From positions 1 through 27,478 of the forward strand of contig JBAYVV010000042.1 in assembly GCA_041674465.1 (NCBI GenBank): a stretch of DNA of 27,478 nucleotides, written 5' to 3'. The position numbers and the translations under genes are program-made. This DNA is from JACRAR01 sp041674465 (GTDB lineage Bacteria; Pseudomonadota; Gammaproteobacteria; Burkholderiales; Rhodocyclaceae). The notes below the pieces were generated by a model. That model was given only the letters and a program-made list of their open reading frames with translations, was not told the origin of the DNA and did not search any database. This document shows positions 8,000 through 16,400 of this stretch, piece after piece. Position 1 is the first letter of the stretch; every line of letters starts with the position of its first letter.

Positions 8000-10105
8000 A
8001 TGAATCCTCTGCTGGATTTCTCCGGCCTGCCGCGCTTTGACGCGATCGCACCCGAGCATGTTGCACCGGCCATCGGCCAGTTGCTTGAAGAGAATCGCGC
8101 ACTCGTGGACCGACTGGCCGATCCGGCCACGCCCGCTACCTGGACAGGTTTTGTTGCACCGCTGACGGATGGCGGCGAACGCCTCGGCCGAGCCTGGGGC
8201 ATCGTTGGCCATCTGCATGCGGTGAATGATGTTCCACCCTGGCGCGAGGCATACAACGCCATGCTGCCCGAAGTGACGCGCTTTTATGCCGAGCTCGGCC
8301 AGAACCTTGCCTTGTTTGCCAAGTACAAGGAGCTGCAGGAAGGTCCGGAATTTTCTGCGCTGACAGCCACGCAACGCCGCATCATTGAAAACGACATCCG
8401 CGACTTCAGGCTTTCCGGAGCGGAGTTGGCGGAAGAGCAAAAGCCGCGCTTCCAGGCGATACAGGAAGAGCTCGCCGCACTCGGGGCGAAATTCTCCGAA
8501 AACCTGCTCGATGCCACCAACGACTTCGGCGAATATATCACGGATGCTGCCCTGCTAGCCGGCATCCCTGACGATGTCTGCCAGACCGCGCGCGCCGCGG
8601 CTGAAAAGGAAGGCAAGCCCGGCAGGAAGTTCACCCTGCATGCGCCTTCCTATGTACCGCTGCTGCAATATGCCGACAACCGCGAGCTGCGCGCACGCAT
8701 GTACCGCGCCTATGGCACCCGTGCTTCCGAGCAGGGCAAGGCGGAGCTGGACAACTCGCCGCTGATCGAAAAAATTCTCAAGCTGCGCGCCGAAGAGGCG
8801 CAGATGCTCGGCTATGCCAATTACGCCGAGGTCTCGCTGGTGCCGAAGATGGCCGAATCACCCGGTCAGGTCGCCGCATTCCTGCGCGAGATTGCTGCCA
8901 AGGCGCGGCCCTTTGCCGTGCAGGATGTTGCCGAACTGGGCGATTTCGCCCGCGATGCGCTTGGTATGACGGCACTGGAAAGCTGGGATTTGTCCTGGGC
9001 CTCGGAAAAACTCAAGCAGGCGCGTTACGCTTTCTCCGACGAGGAGGTCAAGCAATACCTCCCTGAACCGCAAGTGTTACAGGGTTTGTTCCGGGTCATC
9101 GAAAGATTGTTTGATGTCAGGCTGGAACCTGACCAGGCACCGGTCTGGCATCCTGCCGTGCGTTTCTTCCGCATCCTGCGCCAGGGACAACTGATCGGCC
9201 AGTTTTATCTCGATCTGTATGCCCGCGACGAGAAACGCGGCGGCGCCTGGATGGACGAAGCCATCACCCGGCGCAGGCTGGCCGCAGGAACGTGTGCCCC
9301 AGAGGGTACGTGTGCCCCAGAGGGCATCCAGACCCCGGTCGCCTATCTCAACTGCAATTTCTCCGGCCCGGTTGGCGGCAAGGCCGCCTGTTTTACCCAC
9401 GACGAAGTCATTACGCTGTTCCACGAGTGCGGTCATGGCCTGCACCATTTGCTGAGCCAGGTCGACGAATTGCCGGTATCAGGCATACACGGTGTCGAAT
9501 GGGATGCGGTGGAACTGCCCAGCCAGTTCATGGAAAATTTCTGCTGGGAATGGGAGGTTCTGTCGGGCATGACCTGCCATGTCGACAGCGGCGAAGGCTT
9601 GCCCCGCGCGCTCTACGACAAGATGCTGGCGGCAAAGAATTTCCAGAGCGGTCTGGCGATGTTGCGCCAGATTGAATTCGCCTTGTTCGATCTGTTGCTG
9701 CATTCGCGTCCTAATGGGTACAGTGGAAACCCGGTCGCGGAAAACCAAAGCGTGATGGATTTGCTCAACGAGGTGAGGCGCGAGGTGGCGGTCATCATGC
9801 CACCGCCCTGGCAGCGTTTCCCGCACAGTTTCTCGCATATCTTCGGCGGAGGTTATGCGGCCGGTTACTACAGCTACAAATGGGCCGAAGTGCTTTCCGC
9901 CGATGCCTATGCCGCATTCGAAGAGAGCGGCAAGCAAACGGGCAGCGTGCTCGATGCCGCCACCGGAACCCGGTTCTGGCGCGAAATCCTCGCCGTGGGC
10001 GGCTCGCGTCCGGCCATGGAATCTTTCCGCGCCTTTCGTGGACGCGAACCCAGCGTCGATGCCCTGCTGCGACACAATGGCATGACTGCTTCATCAAGCT
10101 GCTGA
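8000..10105 (+). CDS. prlC: Oligopeptidase A, M3 family metallopeptidase
   Basis: Cytosolic zinc endopeptidase that degrades signal peptides and other short peptides (thimet oligopeptidase family). It has 701 aa, slightly over the roughly 680 aa of E. coli OpdA. The start MNPLLDFSGLPRFDAIAPEHV is typical. The zinc motif is HECGH (475-479), with the third ligand expected in the Glu of ELPSQFMENF downstream. FGGGYAAGYYSYKWAEVLSADAY, the M3 substrate-binding helix, is intact near the C-terminus. Two features are unusual: Cys replaces the usual Phe in HEFGH, and a duplicated GTCAPE hexapeptide is inserted at about 430-442, where relatives have a short loop. The ribosome site before 8000 is weak and translation is probably helped by purC read-through. 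Confidence 0.95.
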   Translation: MNPLLDFSGLPRFDAIAPEHVAPAIGQLLEENRALVDRLADPATPATWTGFVAPLTDGGERLGRAWGIVGHLHAVNDVPPWREAYNAMLPEVTRFYAELGQNLALFAKYKELQEGPEFSALTATQRRIIENDIRDFRLSGAELAEEQKPRFQAIQEELAALGAKFSENLLDATNDFGEYITDAALLAGIPDDVCQTARAAAEKEGKPGRKFTLHAPSYVPLLQYADNRELRARMYRAYGTRASEQGKAELDNSPLIEKILKLRAEEAQMLGYANYAEVSLVPKMAESPGQVAAFLREIAAKARPFAVQDVAELGDFARDALGMTALESWDLSWASEKLKQARYAFSDEEVKQYLPEPQVLQGLFRVIERLFDVRLEPDQAPVWHPAVRFFRILRQGQLIGQFYLDLYARDEKRGGAWMDEAITRRRLAAGTCAPEGTCAPEGIQTPVAYLNCNFSGPVGGKAACFTHDEVITLFHECGHGLHHLLSQVDELPVSGIHGVEWDAVELPSQFMENFCWEWEVLSGMTCHVDSGEGLPRALYDKMLAAKNFQSGLAMLRQIEFALFDLLLHSRPNGYSGNPVAENQSVMDLLNEVRREVAVIMPPPWQRFPHSFSHIFGGGYAAGYYSYKWAEVLSADAYAAFEESGKQTGSVLDAATGTRFWREILAVGGSRPAMESFRAFRGREPSVDALLRHNGMTASSSC
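9291..9326 (+). repeat. Two tandem 18-bp units inside prlC
   Basis: Units CGTGTGCCCCAGAGGGTA and CGTGTGCCCCAGAGGGCA lie head to tail and differ at one base. They encode the repeated hexapeptide GTCAPE in the loop just before TPVAYLNCNF. The unit is a multiple of three, so the frame is kept. Family members normally carry a short single stretch here. A recent slippage duplication or insertion of a small interspersed repeat would both fit. Confidence 0.85.
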
Positions 10106-10113
10106 GTCGATCC

Positions 10114-10653
10114 ATGAGTTCGCGCCTGCCGTGGAAGTGCATTGCCTGCCTGCTGCTGATGGCAGCCCTGACTGCACACGCGCAAACCGCCTATCGCTGG
10201 ATCGGCAAGGACGGCCAGGTGCATTACTCGGATCAGCCGCCGCCAGCCCAGGAAGCCCGGCAGCTCCAGCAAAAGAAGCTGCCGGGCAACGTCATCGAGA
10301 CCAGCGGCCCTTCCTACACGGCACAGCTGGCTGCGCAAAAGTTTCCACTCACTTTGTACACCAGCCCCAACTGCGTCGAAAACTGCAGGATTGCGCGCGA
10401 CTTTCTCAGCCGACGCGGCGCTCCATTCAGCGAAAAAGAACTCAAGACGGTGGAGGATGTGACGGCATTCAAGCAAGCCACTGGCAGCAGCGAAGCCATC
10501 GTTCCCGTGCTGATGGCGGGAACCAAAGTGGAAAAAGGCTTTGAGGAAAATGCCTGGCGCAGCCTGCTTGACTCGTCGGGCTACCCGCAGGACGGCGGCA
10601 TTCCGCGGCAGAAAGCCCCAACCGCAGCCTCAGCCACGACCTCGCCCAGGTAA
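10114..10653 (+). CDS. Secreted DUF4124 / glutaredoxin-like protein
   Basis: 179 aa from the ATG at 10114, which gives a clean export signal (basic SSRLPWK, hydrophobic CIACLLLMAALT, cleavage near AHA-QT at 23/24). Residues about 24-60 (AYRWIGKDGQVHYSDQPPP) are a DUF4124 domain, often found on periplasmic proteins. Residues about 78-155 form a glutaredoxin/thioredoxin-like fold: LTLYTSPNC (79-87), then Cys91, and the cis-Pro region IVPVLM (129-134). The two cysteines are spaced C-x3-C (87 and 91) rather than CxxC. A periplasmic thiol-disulfide role is inferred. The tail is low-complexity Ala/Thr/Ser. It lies 8 bp after prlC and converges on the PilZ gene. The frame is open further upstream inside prlC, but the signal peptide decides the start. 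Confidence 0.82.
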   Translation: MSSRLPWKCIACLLLMAALTAHAQTAYRWIGKDGQVHYSDQPPPAQEARQLQQKKLPGNVIETSGPSYTAQLAAQKFPLTLYTSPNCVENCRIARDFLSRRGAPFSEKELKTVEDVTAFKQATGSSEAIVPVLMAGTKVEKGFEENAWRSLLDSSGYPQDGGIPRQKAPTAASATTSPR

Positions 10654-10663
10654 AAGTTTCCGC

Positions 10664-11035
10664 TTATTTCGCGCTGTGCAGCAGGGCAGGAAGTTCCCGC
10701 TCAAGCAGGTTCGGATCGCCGGCATTCAATTCCACCAGTCGACGCAAATGCGTAATGCTGTCGAGTCCAAGATTGTCACAACGCAGCCCCATGCGCGTTC
10801 CTTCCAGATGAGCGACCGTCGCCTGCATGATGATCATCGCGCCCTGACCAAGGTCGAGACGCAGCTTGCACTTTGCACCAAGCACGCCGGGCCAGTCAGC
10901 CGACATCTCAAGCAGGGCGCCCTTGAGGGAGATGTCCAGCAATTCTCCTTCCCAGGTTCCCGTGGCATCGGTCAGTTGCACCGTGGCATGGAAAGGCGCA
11001 CGCCAGAAAAGGCGGTGATCTTGCGAGTCGTTCAT
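10664..11035 (-). CDS. Single-domain PilZ c-di-GMP-binding protein
   Basis: A 123-aa protein with both halves of the c-di-GMP site: RxxxR at Arg8-Arg12 (RLFWR) and DxSxxG at 34-39 (DISLKG). Length and the sequence ELLDISLKGALLE resemble the PA4608 type of stand-alone PilZ adaptor, which changes shape on binding dimeric c-di-GMP and then acts on partner proteins. The target is not visible. AGGA 6-7 nt upstream supports the ATG at 11035, and a TATAAT lies 33 bp upstream. The gene ends 10 bp from the convergent DUF4124 gene and no terminator hairpin is seen between them. Confidence 0.88.
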   Translation of the reverse strand: MNDSQDHRLFWRAPFHATVQLTDATGTWEGELLDISLKGALLEMSADWPGVLGAKCKLRLDLGQGAMIIMQATVAHLEGTRMGLRCDNLGLDSITHLRRLVELNAGDPNLLERELPALLHSAK

Positions 11036-11067
11036 TTGAGATCCTGTTCGTTAGCGCGGATAAGTTC

Positions 11068-11073
11068 ATTATA
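11068..11073 (-). promoter_or_regulatory. Perfect -10 box (TATAAT) for the PilZ gene
   Basis: Reading the reverse strand, TATAAT lies 33 bp before the PilZ ATG, which would give an untranslated leader of about 26 nt. The hexamer 17 bp further upstream (CGCAAG) is a poor -35 match, so this could be an activator-dependent promoter or chance. Confidence 0.4.
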
Positions 11074-11156
11074 GTCCGCCTGAGTCGCAGCTTGCGTTAT
11101 CATCCAGCCGCCCGCGGTTCCCGCTCATATCAGCCCATCGTTCTCGAGGAAGACTC

Positions 11157-11933
11157 TTGAAGATAGCCACCTGGAATGTCAATTCGCTCAAAGTGCGACT
11201 GCCGCATGTTCTCGACTGGCTGGCGCAACAACGACCCGATGTGCTGTGCCTGCAGGAACTCAAAATGGAGGACAAGGTCTTCCCCATGGAGGCGATCACG
11301 GCAGCCGGCTATCACGCCGCGATCTGCGGCCAGAAAACCTACAACGGCGTCGCCATCCTCGCACGCAAAGAACCTATTGCCGTCGAACGCGGCATCGGCG
11401 GTTTCGAGGATGAGCAACGTCGCGTCATCAGCGCCAGCATTGAGGGCGATTCGGGCGCATTGCGCATCGTCTGCGCCTACATGCCAAACGGTCAGAGCAT
11501 CGACTCCGACAAATATCAATACAAGCTACGCTGGCTGCAGGCGTTGACTGTCTGGCTACGCGCAGAACTCGAGAAATATCCGCGCCTTGTCTTGCTGGGC
11601 GATTACAACATCGCTCCGGAAGACCGTGATGTGCATGATCCAGAAGCCTGGCGGGGCCAGGTATTGTGCAGCGAGCCGGAGCGCGCCGCTTTCAAGGCGC
11701 TGCTCGAACTGGGTTTCAACGATGCCTTCCGGCGCTTTGACCAGCCGGAGAAAAGCTTCTCCTGGTGGGATTACCGCATGCAGGGCTTCCGTCGCAACCT
11801 GGGTTTGCGCATCGACCACATTCTTCTGTCGCAAGCCTTGGCCGGACATTGCAAGGCATGCAGCATCGACAAGGCGCCGCGCAAACTGGAACGCCCCTCC
11901 GACCACGCACCTGTTTTCGTAGAGTTGGCTTAA
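11157..11933 (+). CDS. xthA: Exodeoxyribonuclease III (AP endonuclease)
   Basis: Base-excision repair enzyme with AP-endonuclease and 3'-5' exonuclease activity, of the endonuclease/exonuclease/phosphatase fold. The 258-aa length fits. Metal and catalytic residues are visible: Asn7 in TWNVNS, Glu34 in LQELK, Tyr108 in AYMPNG, Asp149 and Asn151 in GDYNIAPEDRD, and Asp249/His250 in SDHAP. The start is a TTG preceded by GAGGAAG at 11146-11152, and it yields the family's usual N-terminus MKIATWNVNS. It is divergent from PilZ and convergent with the thermonuclease gene (4-bp gap). Confidence 0.95.
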   Translation: MKIATWNVNSLKVRLPHVLDWLAQQRPDVLCLQELKMEDKVFPMEAITAAGYHAAICGQKTYNGVAILARKEPIAVERGIGGFEDEQRRVISASIEGDSGALRIVCAYMPNGQSIDSDKYQYKLRWLQALTVWLRAELEKYPRLVLLGDYNIAPEDRDVHDPEAWRGQVLCSEPERAAFKALLELGFNDAFRRFDQPEKSFSWWDYRMQGFRRNLGLRIDHILLSQALAGHCKACSIDKAPRKLERPSDHAPVFVELA

Positions 11934-11937
11934 CCTT

Positions 11938-12567
11938 TTACCGTGCCGGCGTCAGCCAGTGACGCGTAGTACGGATCGGGTGCAGCACGATGATTCTGGC
12001 TTGTCTGATGCGGACACCAGCCTTGGCCAGCATGGGGGATGACTTTCCCTCCTGGCTATGCCGCCATTCCCAGGGTGGCTCCGGCCGCACGGCTGCCCAC
12101 AGACCGAGATGCCGAGCTCGTGCAGCATTTTCGGCTAAAGCGTAGCGCGTCTTGTCTTCATGCGTTTGATCGCGCGACTCGTTCCGATACCACCAGGCAT
12201 ATCCGGTGGAAACTTGCGCCAAACCGGCATCCTCGACCGGGCTGCAGCTGCGGCAAATAGACGGTGCTACGAGCAGTCTGCCGACGACACGGCCGTAAGC
12301 GTCACGCTTGTCCCAAACCACGCTCACCGTCCTGCCCAACACCAGCAGCTTCAGATTTTCGCTGGCCTGACGACCAAACGCCTGCTGCTTTTCCGGTGCA
12401 TCAATGCCGCTTAGCCGCACCTTGATCTTGCGCCTGCGCCCATCGGTAACGGTTACAGTATCGCCATCGATCACGCGCACAACAGTGGCCTGTATAGTGG
12501 CTGCGTGAGGTACGCCCGGCCAAACACTGAACAGGCAAGCCAGCAGGCAGGACCACGCTTGACTCAT
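11938..12567 (-). CDS. Secreted thermonuclease-like (SNase) nuclease
   Basis: 209 aa from the ATG at 12567. An open frame continues further upstream, but this start has GGAAG just before it and creates a signal peptide (about 1-22, WSCLLACLFSVWPGVPHA). The SNase fold is marked by VIDGDTVTV (32-40), the Arg51 stretch VRLSGIDAPE (50-59), AFGRQASENL (63-72), and GRVVGRLLV (92-100). Asp36, Arg51 and the nearby Glu59 match the staphylococcal nuclease active-site pattern. It probably cleaves nucleic acids in the periplasm or outside the cell. The last 30 or so residues are basic and match nothing I recognise. This is the last core-like gene before the defence island. Confidence 0.88.
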   Translation of the reverse strand: MSQAWSCLLACLFSVWPGVPHAATIQATVVRVIDGDTVTVTDGRRRKIKVRLSGIDAPEKQQAFGRQASENLKLLVLGRTVSVVWDKRDAYGRVVGRLLVAPSICRSCSPVEDAGLAQVSTGYAWWYRNESRDQTHEDKTRYALAENAARARHLGLWAAVRPEPPWEWRHSQEGKSSPMLAKAGVRIRQARIIVLHPIRTTRHWLTPAR

Positions 12568-12634
12568 CGATGCTTCCGAAAACTGCAAGTGGTCATGCCA
12601 GAGATTTCCGTTGTTATTCCGGGCGCGGTGAGGG

Positions 12635-12672
12635 ATTAAGGTTTGGTGGCCGATCGGACACCAAACCTTAAT
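12635..12672. repeat. Perfect 14-bp inverted repeat with palindromic loop
   Basis: Arms ATTAAGGTTTGGTG (12635-12648) and CACCAAACCTTAAT (12659-12672) pair perfectly around a 10-nt spacer that itself contains the palindrome CCGATCGG. On the plus strand a TTTTT follows 10 nt later. On the strand of the neighbouring genes no T-run follows. It sits between the last island gene (ygjP-like) and the thermonuclease start, so it could be a terminator, an operator for the nuclease gene, or a remnant end of a mobile segment. Confidence 0.6.
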
Positions 12673-12737
12673 GGTCGATCCGATTTTTGTCAAGCTCTCC
12701 GACGTGGCTGCAGTCCGTAACGGCAGCCAGCCTCACA

Positions 12738-13430
12738 TTAAATATCCAGACCGGCACCTCTGAGTCGCAACCACTCTTTCCGTTCCGCATAAGCCGGCAT
12801 GATTTTGTCGACCTCGTTCCAGAACGCATCGGTGTGGTCGAGGTGATGGAAGTGGCAGAGCTCGTGAACCACGATGTAATCGATGATGGTCTGAGGCGCC
12901 ATCATGCATTTCCAGTGAAACGCCAGCCTACCTTGCGGGGAACATGAGGCCCAGCGGTTGCCGAGTTCGCGAACATCGATGCCGTGCGGCACAACACCGG
13001 CCTTCGGTGCGTAGTAATTGACTCGCTGAGCGATGCGGTCAAGGCCGCGTTGAACGTAGTAATCGCGGAAAGCCACTTTGGCTGCCGCGATGGCACCCTG
13101 ATCGGCCAACTCGCGGCGTAAACAGAAGCGCCCGTTCTTCAGCAGCAGCGCTTCATCTTGATCCGCAACCAGCAACATGCGGTAAGAGCGGCCCAGGTAG
13201 AGAAAGCCCTCGCCGTTGCGGTATTCGCGCAGCACACGGGTTGCATTCAGGTCGCGCCACTCGGCAAGGTTCTTGTAAATCCAGTAGCGCTTGGCTTCGA
13301 CCATGTCCTCGATGCGCTCATCGGGAATGGAGTCCGGCGCACGCACCAGTACGCGGCCATCGCGCTCGATCACGATGTCCGCCGTCGCGCGACGGCTGCG
13401 CACGACCTGGTAGGAAATATCCTTGCTCAT
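12738..13430 (-). CDS. YgjP/DUF45 family metallopeptidase-like protein, coupled to hsdR
   Basis: A 230-aa protein with the zinc motif HELCH (189-193) and a likely third ligand His199 in HLDHTDAFW. The upstream block NRWASCSPQGRLAFHWKCMMAP (158-179) is characteristic of the YgjP-like M48-related family. The substrate is unknown. Genes of this family often accompany type I restriction loci. Here its ATG overlaps the hsdR stop by 4 bp, so the two are translationally coupled and the gene belongs to the restriction module. It is the last gene of the island on this strand. Confidence 0.88.
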   Translation of the reverse strand: MSKDISYQVVRSRRATADIVIERDGRVLVRAPDSIPDERIEDMVEAKRYWIYKNLAEWRDLNATRVLREYRNGEGFLYLGRSYRMLLVADQDEALLLKNGRFCLRRELADQGAIAAAKVAFRDYYVQRGLDRIAQRVNYYAPKAGVVPHGIDVRELGNRWASCSPQGRLAFHWKCMMAPQTIIDYIVVHELCHFHHLDHTDAFWNEVDKIMPAYAERKEWLRLRGAGLDI

Positions 13431-16400
13431 TTGGTCAGCTCCGCATGCCGCTTCTCGGCCAGCTTGACGATTTCCACGGCGATCCGCTCATGCTTGGCGG
13501 TAAGCTGCGGGATATTGGCGAGCAGGATTTCGGTATCGATGTTGCCGCGCAGGGTCTTTACCTCGATGGGCTTCTTCCAGAAGTCGATGATGTCGATGGT
13601 GGCTTGCAGAATTTCCACGATGCGCGCCATGAGCTTCTTCAATGGCGCCATTGCATCGGGCGGCACCTCGCCGCCAGCAAAAGCCAGTTGCACCACATGG
13701 TCGAAAAAGGTCGTCGCCTCCTTGCTCAATCCCTCGATGGCGTCGGTGCGACCTTCCAGCGCTTCCTGGCGCAGCGCCTCGTAGCCTTCGGCCAGCACCT
13801 GCCAGTTGTTTTGGTGTTCCTGAATCAGCTTCTCCAGCTTCTCGCTGAGGCGCTTGTAAAAGGCCGGGTCTTCGTCGAAATGCACCGTACAGTGCTTGCG
13901 GATGGCGTGCTCCATTTCGCTGGCCTTGGCCTCGGGGTCGCCTTGGGCATGCTTCTGCACGTTGGCGATGAAATCGTCGGAGAGCAGTTCGATGGGCGGA
14001 ATTTTCGGGTTGATGCCGAGATCGATAAGATGCTCGTTGATCAGCGCCTTGACCTTCTCGCCCGCATCGGCGATGTCGAGCGAATCGTCCTTGTAGCGCT
14101 CCTTGATCATGCGCAGCAGGTAGCCGAAGCGCCGCGCCGGGCCGCGATAGATGTGCCCGGCCTGATTCGGCAGGATCAGGTTGAGGCTTTGCAAGAACTT
14201 CTTCAGATACACCTCGAAATCCGCCCGGCGCTTGATGTCCTTGCAGACACCAACCGCCGCATGCACCACGGCAACTTCCTTCTCCGGCGACGGTAGTTCG
14301 TCGCACACAAAGGCCTCGATCTCCCCCACCCCGGCGGCGCGGAAATGCTGCAACAGGCGCTGATAGCGCTCTTCCAGAATCGGCAATTCGGTCAGCAGGT
14401 TTTTCAGCCCCTGCTGAATGTCCTGGGCGTCTTCCTTTGCGTAAATCGCCAGCGCCTGCGTCAGGTGGTTGGCCAGGCCGATGTAATCCACGATGAAGCC
14501 GCGCTGCTTGTTGCTCGCCACCCGGTTCACCCGCGCGATGGCTTGCAGCAGATTGTGTTCCTTGAGCCGTTTGTCGATGTACATCACCTGTTCCACGGGC
14601 GCATCGAAGCCGGTCAGCAGCATGTCACAGACGATAAGGAAGGCGATGCCAGTCAGCGCCTGGTCCGGATCGGCAAAGTCGAAAGGCTTGCAGAAATTTT
14701 CCACCGCATTCCAGCGCTTGGCCTCCTTGCGCGCCTCGGTGATGACCGCCAGCTCGTTGGTGGCATCCGATGAAACCACCACGACGGCTTTCAGGAAAGC
14801 GATGCGACGAATCGTCTTAAGCTCCGGTTTCTGCTTGAGCTTTTCCCGCTCCAGGCGCTCGGCCAGGGCCGCGCGGATCGACTTCTGGTAGCGGATCGCC
14901 GCCAGCTTGGAATGGCATACCACCTGCGCCTTGAAGCCATCCGGCAGGATGTTGTCAATATAGTGATCGACCAGATCGCGGGCAATCGCCGCGATGCGCT
15001 GCTCGGCTTCGAGGATGTCGCCGCTGGCGCCGTACTTCTTCTTGATGGCGAGTATCTCCGCTTCGCTGCGTGTCTTGAACAGGTCTTCGAACTTGGTATC
15101 GAAACCATGCTTGTCCTTCAGCGCGGTGTCCGCGGTGCGGCCCTCGTAAAGGATTTGCAGCGTCGCGTTGTCATGCACCGCATCCATCAGCTTGTAGGTG
15201 TCGATGTATTCGCCGAAACGCTTGATAGTGCGCCGGTTGCCGTGCTGCTCGGTAATCAGCGGCGTGCCGGTGAAGGCGATGCGCGTGGCGTTGGGGAATG
15301 CCTCGAAGATATTGTCGCCGAAGTCCGAGCTTTGCGTGCGGTGCGCCTCGTCGATCATCAGCAGGATGCGCTCGGACGGATTCACCACGCCGAAGCTCTT
15401 GCCGGTGGGCACGGGACCGTAGCTCGCGAGTGCCTCCGCCACCATCAGCGGCAGCGCCTCGGCGCGCTCCATGAATTTGTGCACCATCACCATGTTGATG
15501 TCGGAAGCATTGGTGCTCAGGTGCTCGCGCAATTGCGCGGTGCTCTCGATCACATTCACCTTGCCGCCGATCAGCTTCACGGTGGCGGCAAGCTGGTCTT
15601 CGAGATCGACGCGGTCATTCACCAGCAGAATCTTGAAGTCCGCCAGGTCGGCCGATGCACGCAGCATGCGCGCGACAAACACCATGGTCAGCGACTTGCC
15701 CGAGCCCTGCGTGTGCCACACCACGCCGGAGCGCTCCTCCGCGCTCTTGCCGGCGCGCAGGCGCGACACCACGCGATGCGCGGCGCGGTACTGCTGGTAG
15801 CGGCAAACCACCTTGACGCGCTGGCCTGAATCGGTATCCATGAACACCGTGCAGGTGCGCAGCACGTCCAGCAATGTAGCCGGCGCCAGAAGGCCCTGGA
15901 TCATCCGCTCCTGGTCGCGCTCCACGCCCAGCGGCGGCGTATAGGCGCGATTTGTTTCCGGCCAGATGTCCTTCCAGGCGTGGAAATGCCCATGCCCCGA
16001 AGTGATGCTGCCGAACTCCGCCTGTTCGCCGCAAGTGCGGATCAGTAGCAGATTCGTGTGGAACAGGCGCGGCTCGCCTTCGCGCAATCCGGCGGCCAGG
16101 GTTTCCGCACGGCCGTTGCGGTAGCGCAGCAGTTGCTCGAAGGCGGCATGCATCGGGTTGGCCGTGGTCGCGTCGCCGATCTTGGCCTCGATCACCACCA
16201 GCGGGATGCCATTCACGAACAGCACGATGTCGGGGATGATGCACTGCTTCACGCAGCCCGGCGTGTCGATGCGGAACTGGTTGATGGCGTGGAAGCGGTT
16301 GCGCTCGGGATGAACAAAATCGATGAGATGAACCACCGGATCGCTTTCGCCCGTCACTTCGTTGCGATCTACCTGCGCCTTGAGGAACAAGGCATGGATG

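Noticed and set aside
12568..12693. Longer thermonuclease start
   Set aside because: The ATG at 12567 has a good ribosome site and gives a signal peptide; the extension runs into the inverted repeat and lacks protein-like features.
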